From Methylacidiphilales bacterium (GTDB lineage: Bacteria > Verrucomicrobiota > Verrucomicrobiia > Methylacidiphilales > UBA1321), in NCBI GenBank assembly GCA_021272315.1, contig JAJSLI010000078.1, forward strand, positions 1-50,880: DNA of 50,880 bases. Direction: 5' to 3'. How positions within the stretch are numbered: the first letter of the stretch is position 1; every line of letters begins with the position of its first letter. The notes under the pieces are model-generated. The model was not told where the DNA came from, ran no database searches, and was given only the letters and a program-made list of their open reading frames with translations. A program made the translations under genes and the position numbers. Positions 31,515 through 39,439 of this stretch are shown here, in pieces.

Positions 31515-32906
31515 ATGAATGACCGGTTCGTGAATGACCGGTTCGTGGAAGTCAAACCCTCTCCCATCGCCCCGGCGCGGCAAGAGCAACCGATTTTTCA
31601 TTCACGAACCAAGCACAATCGTCTGTTGTGGAGGGGACTCTGGGTCCTTTTCATCGTCGCCTTGTCGATTCGCTTCTACCATTTGGCCAGTCATCACTGG
31701 TCTGCTTATGTGCATGACGGCGCTTCTCATGCCGCCTATGTGGGGTATGTGCGGGTACACCTTCGCTTGCCGCCGGTGGACGATGATTTTGAGTATCCGC
31801 AACAACCACTTTATTACCTGCTGGCCGCGCCTTTTTACAACACACACCAGAATTGGGACCAGAACTGGGACAACCTTGCTCCTCTCGGGTTTTGCATTTC
31901 GGCGGCGTCTCTTACCCTTGTATTTCTGTCTCTGCGCTACCTTTCGTCATGGTTGCTGCGCTACGGAATATTTGTTTTTCTCGCTTTCACGCCCGCGTTT
32001 GTTTTGGCCTCGTCTTGTATAGGTAACGATGGGTTGGGGTTCTTTTTTGGCGCCTTTTGTTTCTACTGCATTTTACGATTGAATCGCAGTCCCGGCACCG
32101 CCCGCCATTTTATTATGGCCATAGGCGCGCTTCTGGGGGCGCTTTTGACGAAGCTCAATGGAATCGTTTTGCTGCTCGCCCTGCCGTGGCTTTTGTGGCG
32201 CAGGGCGCGGTTTGATTCTTCCTGGAAACCGACCGTCACACGGCTCGCCGTTGTTGTTTTACTGGTCACGCTCTGGGCCTGCGGCGTTTTGTATCGCGGG
32301 TGGAACCCGGGTAGTCGCCAATTCGTTTTTGCGCATGCCTGGATGTGGGATGCAATGAAAATTAACGAAAATAGATTGGTATTTTGGCTGAGGTTCGATC
32401 TTTCCAATTTGATCCTGGCGGGTCAGACCACCACCACTGCCGGTACACCCGATGAGGTCCGCTTTTCGTTCCCCAGTTGGGAGTATGGAAACATGCTCTT
32501 GGGCGAATATGGCTATGCCGATGACCCGGTTTTGCTTTTCTGCACGCGTCAGGTAATCGTTGCCGGCACCTATCTGCTTTTCGGATTGGCTTTTTTCATT
32601 TTCATTACGCTGTTGTCTCGACCCATTTGGCCTTGGCAAAACATCTTCAGCTTGAGCCGAACCGTGCTGTTGTTAATCGTCGGGTCGACTTGCCTTGTTC
32701 TTGCCTTCGTCTACTCGGATCCAGTTATGTGCAACGCCGATTTCAGGTACCAAAACTTCGCTCTTCCCTGGATTGGATACGGCATTGGCCGGGGATTATG
32801 CGCTTTCCCCAGATCTTCGGTCTGGAGATACACCATGGTGGGTTTCATGGTGCTCTATGTTTATGCCAGCCTTTGTTTGCTGACGGCTTTATATATACGC
32901 CGCTGA
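31515..32906 (+). CDS. GT-C type membrane glycosyltransferase-like protein
   Basis: This 463-residue protein has about ten hydrophobic segments. The first external loop contains HDGASHAAYVGYVRVHLRLP and PQQPLYYLLAAP, resembling the D/E-rich first loop and P-P-x-Y-Y pattern of GT39/GT83 proteins. It likely uses a polyprenyl-phosphate sugar. It begins with a tandem duplication: residues NDRFV occur twice (codons 2-6 and 7-11). An inverted repeat joins this region to 31598-31610. No Shine-Dalgarno sequence is seen ahead of ATG 31515. It is divergent from the second DUF2298-like gene, with 121 bases between them, and convergent with the heptose operon. Confidence 0.65.
   Translation: MNDRFVNDRFVEVKPSPIAPARQEQPIFHSRTKHNRLLWRGLWVLFIVALSIRFYHLASHHWSAYVHDGASHAAYVGYVRVHLRLPPVDDDFEYPQQPLYYLLAAPFYNTHQNWDQNWDNLAPLGFCISAASLTLVFLSLRYLSSWLLRYGIFVFLAFTPAFVLASSCIGNDGLGFFFGAFCFYCILRLNRSPGTARHFIMAIGALLGALLTKLNGIVLLLALPWLLWRRARFDSSWKPTVTRLAVVVLLVTLWACGVLYRGWNPGSRQFVFAHAWMWDAMKINENRLVFWLRFDLSNLILAGQTTTTAGTPDEVRFSFPSWEYGNMLLGEYGYADDPVLLFCTRQVIVAGTYLLFGLAFFIFITLLSRPIWPWQNIFSLSRTVLLLIVGSTCLVLAFVYSDPVMCNADFRYQNFALPWIGYGIGRGLCAFPRSSVWRYTMVGFMVLYVYASLCLLTALYIRR
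31525..31610. repeat. 13-bp inverted repeat over the start of the 31.5 kb gene
   Basis: GGTTCGTGAATGA at 31525-31537 is the exact complement of TCATTCACGAACC at 31598-31610. A partial second copy of the first arm (GGTTCGTG, 31540-31547) could pair with the same 3' arm, so two alternative stems are possible. The first 30 bases of the gene are a 15-base tandem repeat. The stem would sit just after the start codon. Confidence 0.55.
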
Positions 32907-32918
32907 TGACGCGGCGCT

Positions 32919-33638
32919 TCAGAGCGCAAACCCGGCGGCTTGCGCGTCGCTGTAAAACATCTTGACCGTGTTGAGTGAGAGATCGCCGAGGTCCGTGCCG
33001 GTGAGCTTCTGAGCCTTGGCGAGGATGTCGTGGGGGGCGGTGACAATATGGGTGCCGCTTTCCGCCGCCTGGAAGATGTTGAGCACCTCGCGGACGCTGG
33101 CCCAGAGGAGTTCGGCCTGTGGCAGGGGGCGGAGGATTTCGAGGCTTTGCTTCATGACGGGGACGGGGTCGACGCCCGTATCGGCGATGCGTCCTGCAAA
33201 AACGGAGACGACGGCGGGAATCCGAGGATCGAGATGGGCGGCGACACCCTTCACTTGATCGAGGGTAAGGATGGCGGTGACGTTAAGGCGGACGCCGTCT
33301 GCGGCGAGCTTGCGGATCAGCGGCAGGGAGCTTTCGCCCTTGGTGTTCGTGATTGGAATTTTGACGTAAACGTTGTCCTGCCACTTGCTGATCTTGAGAG
33401 CCTGGCGGTGCATGTCCTCGAAATCGTCGGAAAAGACCTCGAAAGAGATCGGCTTGGTTTTAACGACCTGGAGAACTTCGCGTGCGAACTTCTCGTAATC
33501 GCCAATACCCGCCTTGCGCATCAGGGTCGGGTTGGTGGTTAGGCCTTGAATAAACGGGCTTTGGTAAAGCCTGACAATACCTTCCTTGTCGGCCCCGTCG
33601 GCGAAGATTTTGATGGGGAGATCGGCCAGTGTTTTCAT
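32919..33638 (-). CDS. transaldolase-family protein
   Basis: This 239-residue protein is a small transaldolase of the FSA/TalC type. Visible are GLTTNPTLMRKAG, the Schiff-base lysine in NVYVKIPITNTKGE and SVFAGRIADTGVDP. It exchanges a dihydroxyacetone unit between sugar phosphates, and sedoheptulose-7-P is a typical substrate. It is the last gene of the heptose operon, overlapping gmhB by 4 bases, so a role in supplying or balancing sedoheptulose-7-P is likely. ATG 33638 (MKTLADLPIKIF) is chosen because the extension to 33944 runs through gmhB in another frame. It could still be a fructose-6-P aldolase. Confidence 0.88.
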   Translation of the reverse strand: MKTLADLPIKIFADGADKEGIVRLYQSPFIQGLTTNPTLMRKAGIGDYEKFAREVLQVVKTKPISFEVFSDDFEDMHRQALKISKWQDNVYVKIPITNTKGESSLPLIRKLAADGVRLNVTAILTLDQVKGVAAHLDPRIPAVVSVFAGRIADTGVDPVPVMKQSLEILRPLPQAELLWASVREVLNIFQAAESGTHIVTAPHDILAKAQKLTGTDLGDLSLNTVKMFYSDAQAAGFAL

Positions 33639-34210
33639 GGAAGGTGCGCAGCTTGTGCTAGCGGTGTGTTTTGGGGTTGTCCGAGGGAAAGAATGAGCCG
33701 GGCAGCGTCCAGCAGGTTGGCGGCGTAGTGGTGGGGCCGCTGGCGCAGCTTTTCGGCGTAATTGCGTTCGATGAAGATGGTTTTGCAGCCGGCAGCGAGC
33801 CCGCAGTCGATGTCGCGCCAACGGTCGCCGATCATGTAGCTGTGGGCGAGCTCCAGCCCAAGGGCCCGGGCGGCATCGAAGAGCATGCCTGGCGCTGGTT
33901 TGCGGCGCTCGGCGTCCGGCGCCTTGTCGTCCGCTGCCGTGCAAATTTCGATGCGATTGACGGGAATCATTTGGGTCAGAAGCGCATGCATTTGCTCGAT
34001 GACTTCAAGACGCTGCGTCCCGCGGCCCACGTCGGGCTGGTTGGTGACGACGACAAGAAGGAAGTGGGCTTCGTGCAGCAAGGCGCAGGCTTCCGGCACT
34101 TCGGGGTAGATATGGAATTCCTCAAGGGTCTGCGGCGGGTAGGGGAGTCCGTGGCGAATCAGTGGTGCGTTAAGCACGCCGTCACGGTCGAGAAAAACAG
34201 CCCGCGGCAT
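33635..34210 (-). CDS. gmhB: heptose bisphosphate phosphatase-like HAD protein
   Basis: This 191-residue HAD-IIIA phosphatase resembles GmhB, which removes the phosphate from C7 of glycero-manno-heptose 1,7-bisphosphate. The HAD motifs are FLDRDGVLN, VTNQPDVGRG, RRKPAPGM and GDRWRDIDCG. The usual GmhB zinc loop (C-x-H...C-x-C before the KP motif) is not present; only CTAADDKAPDAERRKP stands there. Position among gmhA, hddA and hddC supports the assignment, although HisB-like phosphatases share the fold. It overlaps the transaldolase by 4 bases and follows gmhA by 6 bases. Confidence 0.85.
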   Translation of the reverse strand: MPRAVFLDRDGVLNAPLIRHGLPYPPQTLEEFHIYPEVPEACALLHEAHFLLVVVTNQPDVGRGTQRLEVIEQMHALLTQMIPVNRIEICTAADDKAPDAERRKPAPGMLFDAARALGLELAHSYMIGDRWRDIDCGLAAGCKTIFIERNYAEKLRQRPHHYAANLLDAARLILSLGQPQNTPLAQAAHLP

Positions 34211-34216
34211 ACAATG

Positions 34217-34819
34217 CTAGCGAGAAAGGGCGTCTTCCCACTTGGTCTGGCTTCTTTTAAGGTCGGGATGCGAAACCAGCAAGTGCCAGATGACACCCTG
34301 AAAAGCTTCGGAGTGGGGCGTGACGTTACCTGGGTTGACGGTCGGAACAATGACGACGGCGTCGCCCACCTGCGCGGTGTAGCCCTCTTTGCGACCGACG
34401 ATGCCGAGCACGGTGGCACCCTGTGTCTTGGCCAGCTTGATTGCCTGGACGAGATTGGGGCTGATGTTTTTTTCGAGGTCGCCGCCGCCAACGGAAAGGA
34501 TGAAGAGGGCGTCCCTCTCATTGAGGCGGCTGACCTCCAGCCATGCGGAAAAAACGGTGGCCCAGCCTTCGTCGTTGGTGCGGGCGGTGAGTTCGGAAAC
34601 GTTGTCGGTCGGCGCGTAGCACTCGATGCCGGTGAGCTTGCGGAAATCGTTCACCGCATGCGAGGCGCTGGCGGCGCTGCCACCGACGCCGAGGATGAAG
34701 AGGCGGCCTGCGCGCGCTCGCAACTCGACGAGTTTTTTTACGAGGCGTTCGATGGCGGCGACATCGAGCCGGTCGGCGATTTCCCGCACTTCATCGAGAT
34801 ATTGACGAATTGGATTCAT
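34217..34819 (-). CDS. gmhA: sedoheptulose-7-phosphate isomerase-like SIS protein
   Basis: This 200-residue SIS-domain protein matches the GmhA group, which converts sedoheptulose-7-P to D-glycero-D-manno-heptose-7-P. Visible features are the sugar-phosphate pocket GVGGSAASASHAVNDF and the ALFILSVGGGDLEKN loop. Its neighbours are a heptose kinase, phosphatase and guanylyltransferase, which makes the heptose route far more likely than other SIS isomerases. It overlaps hddC by 4 bases. Confidence 0.85.
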   Translation of the reverse strand: MNPIRQYLDEVREIADRLDVAAIERLVKKLVELRARAGRLFILGVGGSAASASHAVNDFRKLTGIECYAPTDNVSELTARTNDEGWATVFSAWLEVSRLNERDALFILSVGGGDLEKNISPNLVQAIKLAKTQGATVLGIVGRKEGYTAQVGDAVVIVPTVNPGNVTPHSEAFQGVIWHLLVSHPDLKRSQTKWEDALSR

Positions 34820-35529
34820 GGCATGATAGGTTTGGCTTTCAAGTGATATTCTAAGGCCTGGAGGCCGCGAGGCGAGCCAATTTCAAAGTAGGGTGTGGCC
34901 ACTTCGTAACCGGCAAGCCGGCCCTCGCGGGCGAGAAGATCTTGGAGGTCGGAAAGATCGCGAAGGTTGGAGGCGTCGTGGAACAACTCCGCGCGAAAAA
35001 GACCCAGGCCGTAATCGATGTGCTTCATTTCGGGGGTCCTGTTTTTTTTGCCGTAAGCGCTAATGGCGCCATTTTCGAACCATACGTTGGCGGGTTCGCT
35101 TCCCAGCGTCTCGTGGATGACGGTCATGAGCGCAGGTTGGCCGCAGGCGGCAAAAGCGGCGCAGACGGGTCGGTAGTCGATTTCGAGGTAAGAATCGCCG
35201 TAGAGCGTGAGGAAGGAGGGCCCGAGCTTGGGCAACGCCAGGCGGAGCGCGCCCGCGGTGCCGGCCAGATTTTCCCCATCATAGGAATAATCGAGGTGGA
35301 TTCCGTGGTCCCGACCGTCTCCGAAAGCCGCCTCGATTTGTTCGCCCAGATGGCCGACGCAGAGCACGGCGTGGGGGAAACCCTGCCGGGAGAGCAGTTG
35401 CAACTGGTGGGCAAGGAAGGGGCGCCCAGCGACGGGAACGAGGGCCTTGGGAATCGTCTCGGTGATCGGACGCAGGCGGGTGGCGAGACCGCCCGCCAAA
35501 ATCGCCACGGTGGGAAGGGGCGCGGTCAT
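34816..35529 (-). CDS. hddC: GDP-heptose type nucleotidyltransferase
   Basis: This 237-residue NTP-transferase matches the group that activates heptose-1-phosphate or mannose-1-phosphate with GTP. The signature AGGLATRLRPITETIPKAL and the metal-binding YGDSYLEIDY are visible. In this operon the expected product is GDP-D-glycero-alpha-D-manno-heptose, so HddC is the best name; a mannose-1-P guanylyltransferase cannot be excluded by sequence alone. ATG 35529 begins the family N-terminus; a longer in-frame start at 35544 is possible. It overlaps gmhA by 4 bases and follows the kinase by 29 bases. Confidence 0.82.
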   Translation of the reverse strand: MTAPLPTVAILAGGLATRLRPITETIPKALVPVAGRPFLAHQLQLLSRQGFPHAVLCVGHLGEQIEAAFGDGRDHGIHLDYSYDGENLAGTAGALRLALPKLGPSFLTLYGDSYLEIDYRPVCAAFAACGQPALMTVIHETLGSEPANVWFENGAISAYGKKNRTPEMKHIDYGLGLFRAELFHDASNLRDLSDLQDLLAREGRLAGYEVATPYFEIGSPRGLQALEYHLKAKPIMP

Positions 35530-35558
35530 TGGAATCTCTCTCAATCAACCGAAGCCGG

Positions 35559-36542
35559 TCACTCGTTGATGACGAGGGCGGTTCCCTCGAAATCGAAGTG
35601 GAACCGGACTTCGCTCAGGCCCTTGTTGCGCATGGCGCGCAGCAGGCGGGGCTTGTCGGTGGTGTAAAAGAGGAGGAAACCGCCGCCGCCCGCGCCGATG
35701 AGCTTGCCGCCAAGCGCGCCGTTGGCGAGGGCGTGATCGTAAGCCTCGTTGATGGCGGTGTTGCTCATTCCCTTCGAGCGGGCCTTTTTATGCTGCCAGT
35801 GTTCGTTCATCAAGGCGCCGAATTCCCCGAGCGCGCCGTTTTCCAGCGCCTTTTTGCTGCGCAGGCCGAGTTCCTTAATGTAATGGAGATTGCGGGTCAT
35901 CTCCACGTCGTTCGCCTTGCTGCGCTGGTCCTGTTCCTTGAGGATCGAGGAGGCGGAACGGGAATAGCCGGTGAAAAAAAGGACGAGGCTGTCCTCGAGT
36001 TCCTCGCGCGCGTCCTGGCTGATGGCCAGCGGCCAGGCCTTGACGGTGTCGTCGGGCAGGAATTCGAAACAGGTCAGTCCGCCGAAAGCGGCGATGTACT
36101 GGTCCTGTTTGCCGATGGGTTCTCCGAGGCGCCCAATCTCGATCTGGCAGGCTTGGGCGGCGATCTGCTCGGGATGGACAAGATGGTGTTGCCAGGCGTG
36201 AAGGGCCTTGAGCAGCGCGGTGGTGAAACTGCCCGAGGAACCGAGGCCGGTGCCGGCGGGAATGTCGGCCATGGAGGAGATTTCGAGATAGCGTCCGTCC
36301 ATCTCGAGCAGGGCGAGTGTCTCGCGAATGATCGGGTGCTCGACTTCGCGGGCGTGGGAAATTCTTTCGAGCTTCGAGTACTTGATGATCAACTCGTCGT
36401 TGAAGGTGCGGTGGAGCGTGATGTAGACGTACTTGTTGATCGCCCCGGCCACGAGAAAACCGCCATGCTCGCGGTAGTACGAGGGCAGGTCGGTGCCGCC
36501 TCCGCCGAGGGAAATACGCAGGGGGGATCGGGCAATGAGCAT
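35559..36542 (-). CDS. hddA: GHMP-type heptose kinase
   Basis: This 327-residue GHMP kinase resembles HddA, which phosphorylates D-glycero-alpha-D-manno-heptose-7-P at C1. The N-terminal SPLRISLGGGGTDLPSYY, the ATP-binding PAGTGLGSSGSFTTALL and the C-terminal GGKLIGAGGGGFLLFY motif are clear. The frame continues upstream to 36761 but ATG 36542 gives the family N-terminus. It is preceded by a 55-base gap after the Gfo/Idh gene, the largest in the operon, so an internal promoter could lie there. A galacto- or fucokinase-like activity is less likely in this context. Confidence 0.86.
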   Translation of the reverse strand: MLIARSPLRISLGGGGTDLPSYYREHGGFLVAGAINKYVYITLHRTFNDELIIKYSKLERISHAREVEHPIIRETLALLEMDGRYLEISSMADIPAGTGLGSSGSFTTALLKALHAWQHHLVHPEQIAAQACQIEIGRLGEPIGKQDQYIAAFGGLTCFEFLPDDTVKAWPLAISQDAREELEDSLVLFFTGYSRSASSILKEQDQRSKANDVEMTRNLHYIKELGLRSKKALENGALGEFGALMNEHWQHKKARSKGMSNTAINEAYDHALANGALGGKLIGAGGGGFLLFYTTDKPRLLRAMRNKGLSEVRFHFDFEGTALVINE

Positions 36543-36597
36543 GAAGGTGCCTTCCGAAAGGCTAGGAGAGACGGGCTCACTTTTCCAGCGATTAAAT

Positions 36598-37590
36598 TCA
36601 AGCGGTCCAAGGCGTGTTATTTTGCCGATAGATGTTGTCCACGATCTCGAGCGCGGCCAACGCGTCCCGAAGGCCGGGCGAGGGAGGCGTATTCGCCGCG
36701 ATGTCGTGCTCGAAGGCTTCCATTTCGCGCCGCCACGAGAGGTCGGGGCCGGAAAACTCACGCGTTTCGGTCTCGGGCGGCCCCATCTCGGGCTTCATCC
36801 GGTAATGGACGAGGCGCTCAGGGCCGTAGCTGCCGCCAAGCCCGTCGATCTGCAATTTGCCGGTGCGTCCGTAAATTTCGAGGGAGAAAAGATTTTTCCA
36901 TTCACTGCAACTGGCATGGAGCCATGCGACCTGGCCGGAACCGGTCTTGAGTTCGAGGAAGGCGTTGTCGTCGACCGGCATGTTCCAGAAAAGGGTGGCG
37001 ACGGTGCCGTGGACATGAGGGAACTCACCGAGAAACCAGCGGGCGAGATCGATGAGGTGGACGCCCTGGTCGATCAACTCGCCGCCGCCGGAAATCGCGG
37101 GCTGGGCGCGCCATTCCTTTTCGTAGCCGATGCGTCCGCCGTGGCCGTAGCGACCGCGCAGAAACATGAGCGGTCCCAGCGCGCCCGAGTCGACGATGCG
37201 GCGCGCTTCGAGCAGGGCGGGGTGAAAGCGGTGGTTGTAGCCGACACGGACTCGGACGCGGTGCCGCTGTTCCGCCTCGATCAGAGGGACGAGTTCCGAG
37301 GCGTGGCGGGCGGCGGGCTTTTCGACCAGGACATGTTTCCCGGCGCGGATGGCTTGGAGCGCGAGAGGCGCGAGGGAGTCGTGACGCGTCGAAACGATGA
37401 CCGCCTCAATTTCAGGATCGCGCAGAATTTCTTCCGGGCTTGCGACGACGCGCCCATGCCCGGCCTCGGCGACAAGACTTTCCGCACGGGCCGGGTCGAC
37501 GTCGCAAACCAGGGAGAGTTGTTGCGGTTGGAGACAAGCCGCCCGTTTTTTTCCGATGGCCCCGGCGCCGATGATGCCATAGCGGATCAT
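36598..37590 (-). CDS. Gfo/Idh/MocA family oxidoreductase
   Basis: This 330-residue NAD(P)-dependent oxidoreductase has the N-terminal Rossmann motif YGIIGAGAIGKKR, HVLVEKPAA (the catalytic lysine motif) and the C-terminal GGELIDQGVHLIDLARWFLG block. Members oxidise or reduce sugars, often nucleotide sugars. Its start overlaps the SDR stop in an ATGA arrangement, which decides ATG 37590 over the ATG five codons upstream. In the heptose operon it could modify a GDP-sugar or a precursor; substrate unknown. Confidence 0.86.
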   Translation of the reverse strand: MIRYGIIGAGAIGKKRAACLQPQQLSLVCDVDPARAESLVAEAGHGRVVASPEEILRDPEIEAVIVSTRHDSLAPLALQAIRAGKHVLVEKPAARHASELVPLIEAEQRHRVRVRVGYNHRFHPALLEARRIVDSGALGPLMFLRGRYGHGGRIGYEKEWRAQPAISGGGELIDQGVHLIDLARWFLGEFPHVHGTVATLFWNMPVDDNAFLELKTGSGQVAWLHASCSEWKNLFSLEIYGRTGKLQIDGLGGSYGPERLVHYRMKPEMGPPETETREFSGPDLSWRREMEAFEHDIAANTPPSPGLRDALAALEIVDNIYRQNNTPWTA

Positions 37591-38459
37591 TTCGGGCTTT
37601 CCCATTTTTTTCCCCGATCTTCGGGAACGATGCGCCGAAGGGTGTAGATGTCCCCGGCGGCAAGCTCGTCGCGATGAGCGGCCAGGTTTGACCAGGGGTC
37701 CCAGGGCGCGCTGATCAACTTTCCGGTGATGCCGTTGCTTTCCGGTCCGGCGAGGAAGAGGCACAATCCGGCGGCGAGTTCCGGCGGGCGGTCGCCGCCC
37801 TGGGTGATGCGAAGCATTTCGGCGTAGGCTTTGCGCCCGATTTTTTTTGGGCCGGCGGCGACGGCCTCGGCGACAAGGCGCGTGTTGATTGCGCCGGGGG
37901 CAACGGCGTTGACTTCGATCCGATGGGGGCGGAGTTCCTCGGCGAGGATTTCGGTGACGCGCACGACGGCGACCTTGGCCGCGGCGTAGGCGCTGAAAAA
38001 TGGGCGGGGACCGGTCGCGCCGCCGCCGGAGAGATTGATGATCTTGCCGCGGCCCGCTTTTTTCATGAGGGGGATGAACGAGCGGCACGGCAGGATGACG
38101 CCGAAAAGATCGATCTCGATAGTCCGGCGCCATTCGTCCCAGGAGACTTCCTCAAGCGGGCCCTTGGCGCCGTGGATGCCGGCGTTGTTGATAAGAACGT
38201 CGCAACCGCCCAATTCCTTCAGCGCAAAGGCGGCGAGCGCCTTCACCTGGTTCTCGTCACTGACATCGCACGCCTGCCAGAGAATTTTCTGGCCGGCTGC
38301 AGCATTTGTTTGCAATTCCCTCGCGGCCTGTTCAAGCGGCCCGGGTGTGCGTGCGCAAAGAAGAAGATGGGCGCCCTCCCGGGCGAAAGCTTCCGAGATG
38401 GCACGGCCGATGCCAAGGCTGGCACCGGTAATGACGACGGTTTGGGACTTAAACTTCAT
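37587..38459 (-). CDS. short-chain dehydrogenase/reductase
   Basis: This 290-residue SDR has the cofactor motif TGASLGIG (11-18) and the catalytic S144, Y158 and K162. It has a C-terminal extension (ending RIVPEDRGKKW) beyond the classic 250 residues. It overlaps the epimerase and the Gfo/Idh gene by 4 bases on either side, so these three are tightly coupled. It probably reduces or oxidises a sugar in the operon's pathway. A fatty-acid reductase is less likely here. Confidence 0.85.
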   Translation of the reverse strand: MKFKSQTVVITGASLGIGRAISEAFAREGAHLLLCARTPGPLEQAARELQTNAAAGQKILWQACDVSDENQVKALAAFALKELGGCDVLINNAGIHGAKGPLEEVSWDEWRRTIEIDLFGVILPCRSFIPLMKKAGRGKIINLSGGGATGPRPFFSAYAAAKVAVVRVTEILAEELRPHRIEVNAVAPGAINTRLVAEAVAAGPKKIGRKAYAEMLRITQGGDRPPELAAGLCLFLAGPESNGITGKLISAPWDPWSNLAAHRDELAAGDIYTLRRIVPEDRGKKWESPK

Positions 38460-39439
38460 CGGGGAGAAAAAACCCAGGGGTTGGCTTTGAGCCAGGCGAC
38501 GGTGGCTTCAACGCCCTGCCGGATGGTGAAGCGGGGTTTCCAACCGAGGCTGCGAATTTTTTTGGTGTCGAGGAAAATAAAGGGATTGTCGCCGATCCAG
38601 CCGCGGTCGCCGCCGGTAAATTGCCGTTCGGGTTTGAGCCCGAGCACGGCGCAAATCCACCCGACCGAGTCGTTGACCTGGCAATATTCGTCGGTGCCGA
38701 GATTATAGATGCGGGTGAAGCCTTTTGCCCCGGTTTTTTCCCCTCCGCTCGTTTGCGCAAAGACGGTCAGGACCGCATCGAGGCAATCCTCGACGGTTAG
38801 GTACGACTTGCGCGCGGTGCCGTCGCCGAGGACCTGCAGGACCTTGGGGTTTTCGCCGAGCTTGCGGCAGAAATCAAAAACGTGGCCATGGGTGTAGCGA
38901 GGGCCGAGGATCGAGACGAAGCGGAAAATACGGGCGCGAAAACCGTAACCTTCCGCGTAGGCGGAAATCAGGGCCTCGCCGGCCAGCTTGGAAGCGCCGT
39001 AGAGGGAGGTCTGGACGGGCATGGGCGCGTCCTCTGGCGTGGGGATGACCGAGGTCTCACCATAGACCGATCCAGTGGAGGCAAAACCGATATCGCGGAT
39101 GCCGCAGGCGCGCATGGCCTCGAGGACGCGAAACGTGCCGAGGGTGTTTTGCTGGAGATCTCGTTCCGGATGTTCGAGACCGAAACGGACGTCGGCGTTG
39201 GCGGCGAAATGGATGACCCGCGCGCAGCCCTCCATGGCCGCGGTGAGGGCCTTTTCATCAAGAATGTCGCCCCGCACGAGCCGGAAATGGGGCTGGCGGA
39301 TGGCGGCGGCGAGAAATTCCTCCCGGCCCGTGGAAAAGTTGTCATAACCGACCACCGTCTCACCGTTGGCGAGAAGCCGGTCGGCGAGATTGCTGCCGAT
39401 GAAGCCGGCCGCACCGGTGATGAACGTTGCCGCCTTCAT
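38456..39439 (-). CDS. NAD-dependent sugar epimerase/dehydratase
   Basis: This 327-residue extended SDR carries GAAGFIG (9-15), S124 or the nearby T122 region, and Y147xxxK151. It resembles UDP/GDP-sugar 4-epimerases, with YDNFSTGREEFL typical of the galE-like branch. It probably changes the stereochemistry of a nucleotide sugar. It sits between GT2 and SDR genes with 4-base overlaps on both sides. Confidence 0.85.
   Translation of the reverse strand: MKAATFITGAAGFIGSNLADRLLANGETVVGYDNFSTGREEFLAAAIRQPHFRLVRGDILDEKALTAAMEGCARVIHFAANADVRFGLEHPERDLQQNTLGTFRVLEAMRACGIRDIGFASTGSVYGETSVIPTPEDAPMPVQTSLYGASKLAGEALISAYAEGYGFRARIFRFVSILGPRYTHGHVFDFCRKLGENPKVLQVLGDGTARKSYLTVEDCLDAVLTVFAQTSGGEKTGAKGFTRIYNLGTDEYCQVNDSVGWICAVLGLKPERQFTGGDRGWIGDNPFIFLDTKKIRSLGWKPRFTIRQGVEATVAWLKANPWVFSPR

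Noticed and set aside
32919..33944. Transaldolase read as a 341-residue protein
   Set aside because: The first 100 residues run through gmhB in another frame; the family N-terminus begins at 33638.
36543..38133. Longer Gfo/Idh frame starting near 38133
   Set aside because: The extension is a low-complexity Arg/His/Pro-rich shadow of the SDR gene; the true start is the coupled ATG at 37590.
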